DNA of 5,183 nt from Clostridiales bacterium (GTDB lineage Bacteria > Bacillota > Clostridia > Oscillospirales > Oscillospiraceae): contig JAQXNP010000157.1 in NCBI GenBank assembly GCA_029098065.1, positions 1 through 5,183 of the forward strand, read 5' to 3'. Position 1 is the first letter of the stretch. Each line of letters opens with the position of its first letter. The translations under genes and the position numbers were made by a program. Below are positions 4,779-5,183 of the stretch, piece after piece. The notes under the pieces were generated by a model. The model was given only the letters and a program-made list of their open reading frames with translations, ran no database searches and was not told where the DNA came from.

Positions 4779-4824
4779 AACATTGACCCTGCATGAAGCG
4801 GGCAGTGATGAAAGGAAGAGCAGT

Positions 4825-5183
4825 ATGATGAAAAAGCGAATTTTGGCAAGCCTTCTTGCGGTGGGCCTGTTTGGTTCCGTTTTGGCCGGGTGCGGCTCCA
4901 CGGAATCCGCGGACAGCAGCCCCGCCCAGAGCCAGAGCGGCGCTGAAAGCGCGGAACCCAGGGCGAATGAGGTCACCGTTGGGATCGCGCAGGATCTGGA
5001 TGACAGTCTTGACCCCCACAAGGCAGTGGCGGCAGGAACCAAGGAAATTATGTTCAATGTGTTTGAAGGGCTCATGAAGCCCACTCCGGAAGGAGATTTG
5101 GTTCCCGCGGTCGCCGAAGACTATACCGTTTCCGAGGATCGGACCACCTACACCTTTACGCTGAGGGATGGGGTGAAGTTCCA
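4825..5183 (+). CDS. ABC transporter solute-binding lipoprotein, oligopeptide family 5 (partial)
   Basis: The first 119 residues are visible and the gene continues beyond the window. These proteins are anchored outside the membrane and deliver peptides (or nickel, or other small ligands in some subfamilies) to an ABC permease. The signal peptide MMKKRILASLLAVGLFGS is followed by the lipobox VLAGC with lipidated Cys23. A Ser/Ala/Gln/Glu-rich linker (24-47) precedes the mature domain. VTVGIAQDLDDSLDPHKA (about 50-67) and the block MFNVFEGLMK..PEGDLVPAVAEDYTVSEDRTTY (77-112) then TFTLRDGVKF are the hallmark N-terminal sequence of SBP_bac_5 proteins. AAGGAAG (4812-4818) supports ATG at 4825; the next codon is also ATG and could be used. 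Permease and ATPase genes are expected downstream but not visible. Ligand cannot be told from this part. Confidence 0.93.
   Translation, partial: MMKKRILASLLAVGLFGSVLAGCGSTESADSSPAQSQSGAESAEPRANEVTVGIAQDLDDSLDPHKAVAAGTKEIMFNVFEGLMKPTPEGDLVPAVAEDYTVSEDRTTYTFTLRDGVKF

Noticed and set aside
4675..4824. Known riboswitch in the transporter leader
   Set aside because: The hairpins do not carry the conserved cores of T-box, SAM, TPP, cobalamin, lysine or nickel/cobalt riboswitches that I can recognise.
4099..5019. Minus-strand open frame of 306 codons
   Set aside because: Antisense shadow of carD and the solute-binding protein gene, both of which have clear family motifs.
1..5183. CRISPR array, tRNA, rRNA, insertion sequence or phage attachment site
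   Set aside because: I saw no regularly spaced repeats, tRNA cloverleaf with CCA-type end, rRNA-like conserved stretch, transposase or paired terminal repeats.

Overview
The window looks like chromosomal DNA from a GC-rich, endospore-forming clostridium. The spoIIGA-sigE sporulation pair, the Gram-positive ribosome binding sites (AAGGAGG-type) and the strong GC bias of the coding DNA from about 1.9 kb onward all point this way. A gut Oscillospiraceae/Flavonifractor-like host is my inference from style; no marker gene here proves it.

Layout. Positions 1-1350 form a clearly AT-richer block. It holds the 3' tail of an unidentified plus-strand gene (2-115) and a complete minus-strand EcsC-family gene (318-1004). 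The EcsC gene has its own extended -10 promoter, ribosome binding site and terminator. Its most likely start is a GTG at 1004, not the far-upstream TTG. Upstream lie a long hairpin and a good minus-strand terminator (1261-1298) that has no gene to terminate. At 1355-1918 there is a self-contained plus-strand flavodoxin gene, with promoter, operator-like palindrome and terminator. A second terminator-like hairpin follows.

From 1988 comes the mother-cell sporulation locus: a promoter with unusually long -35/-10 spacing, then spoIIGA (membrane aspartic protease) and 22 bases later sigE (pro-sigma-E, its substrate). The next conserved gene in most spore formers, sigG, is absent. In its place is about 500 bases without an intact gene, containing decayed minus-strand remnants: a frameshifted C-terminal part of an MmcQ/YjbR-like protein and a possible start-less small membrane protein. 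A CarD-family transcription regulator follows (4117-4617), with two inverted repeats wrapped around its promoter and ribosome binding site. The window ends inside a lipoprotein solute-binding protein of an oligopeptide-type ABC transporter (4825-end), preceded by a structured 207-base intergenic region.

Functional links: SpoIIGA and SigE work together, since the protease cleaves the pro-sequence that is visible in SigE. The flavodoxin, EcsC, CarD and transporter genes each have their own signals and look like independent transcription units. I found no convincing new multi-gene system. The most interesting points are regulatory architecture (spoIIG and carD promoters), the gene decay at the expected sigG position, and the AT-rich EcsC block.
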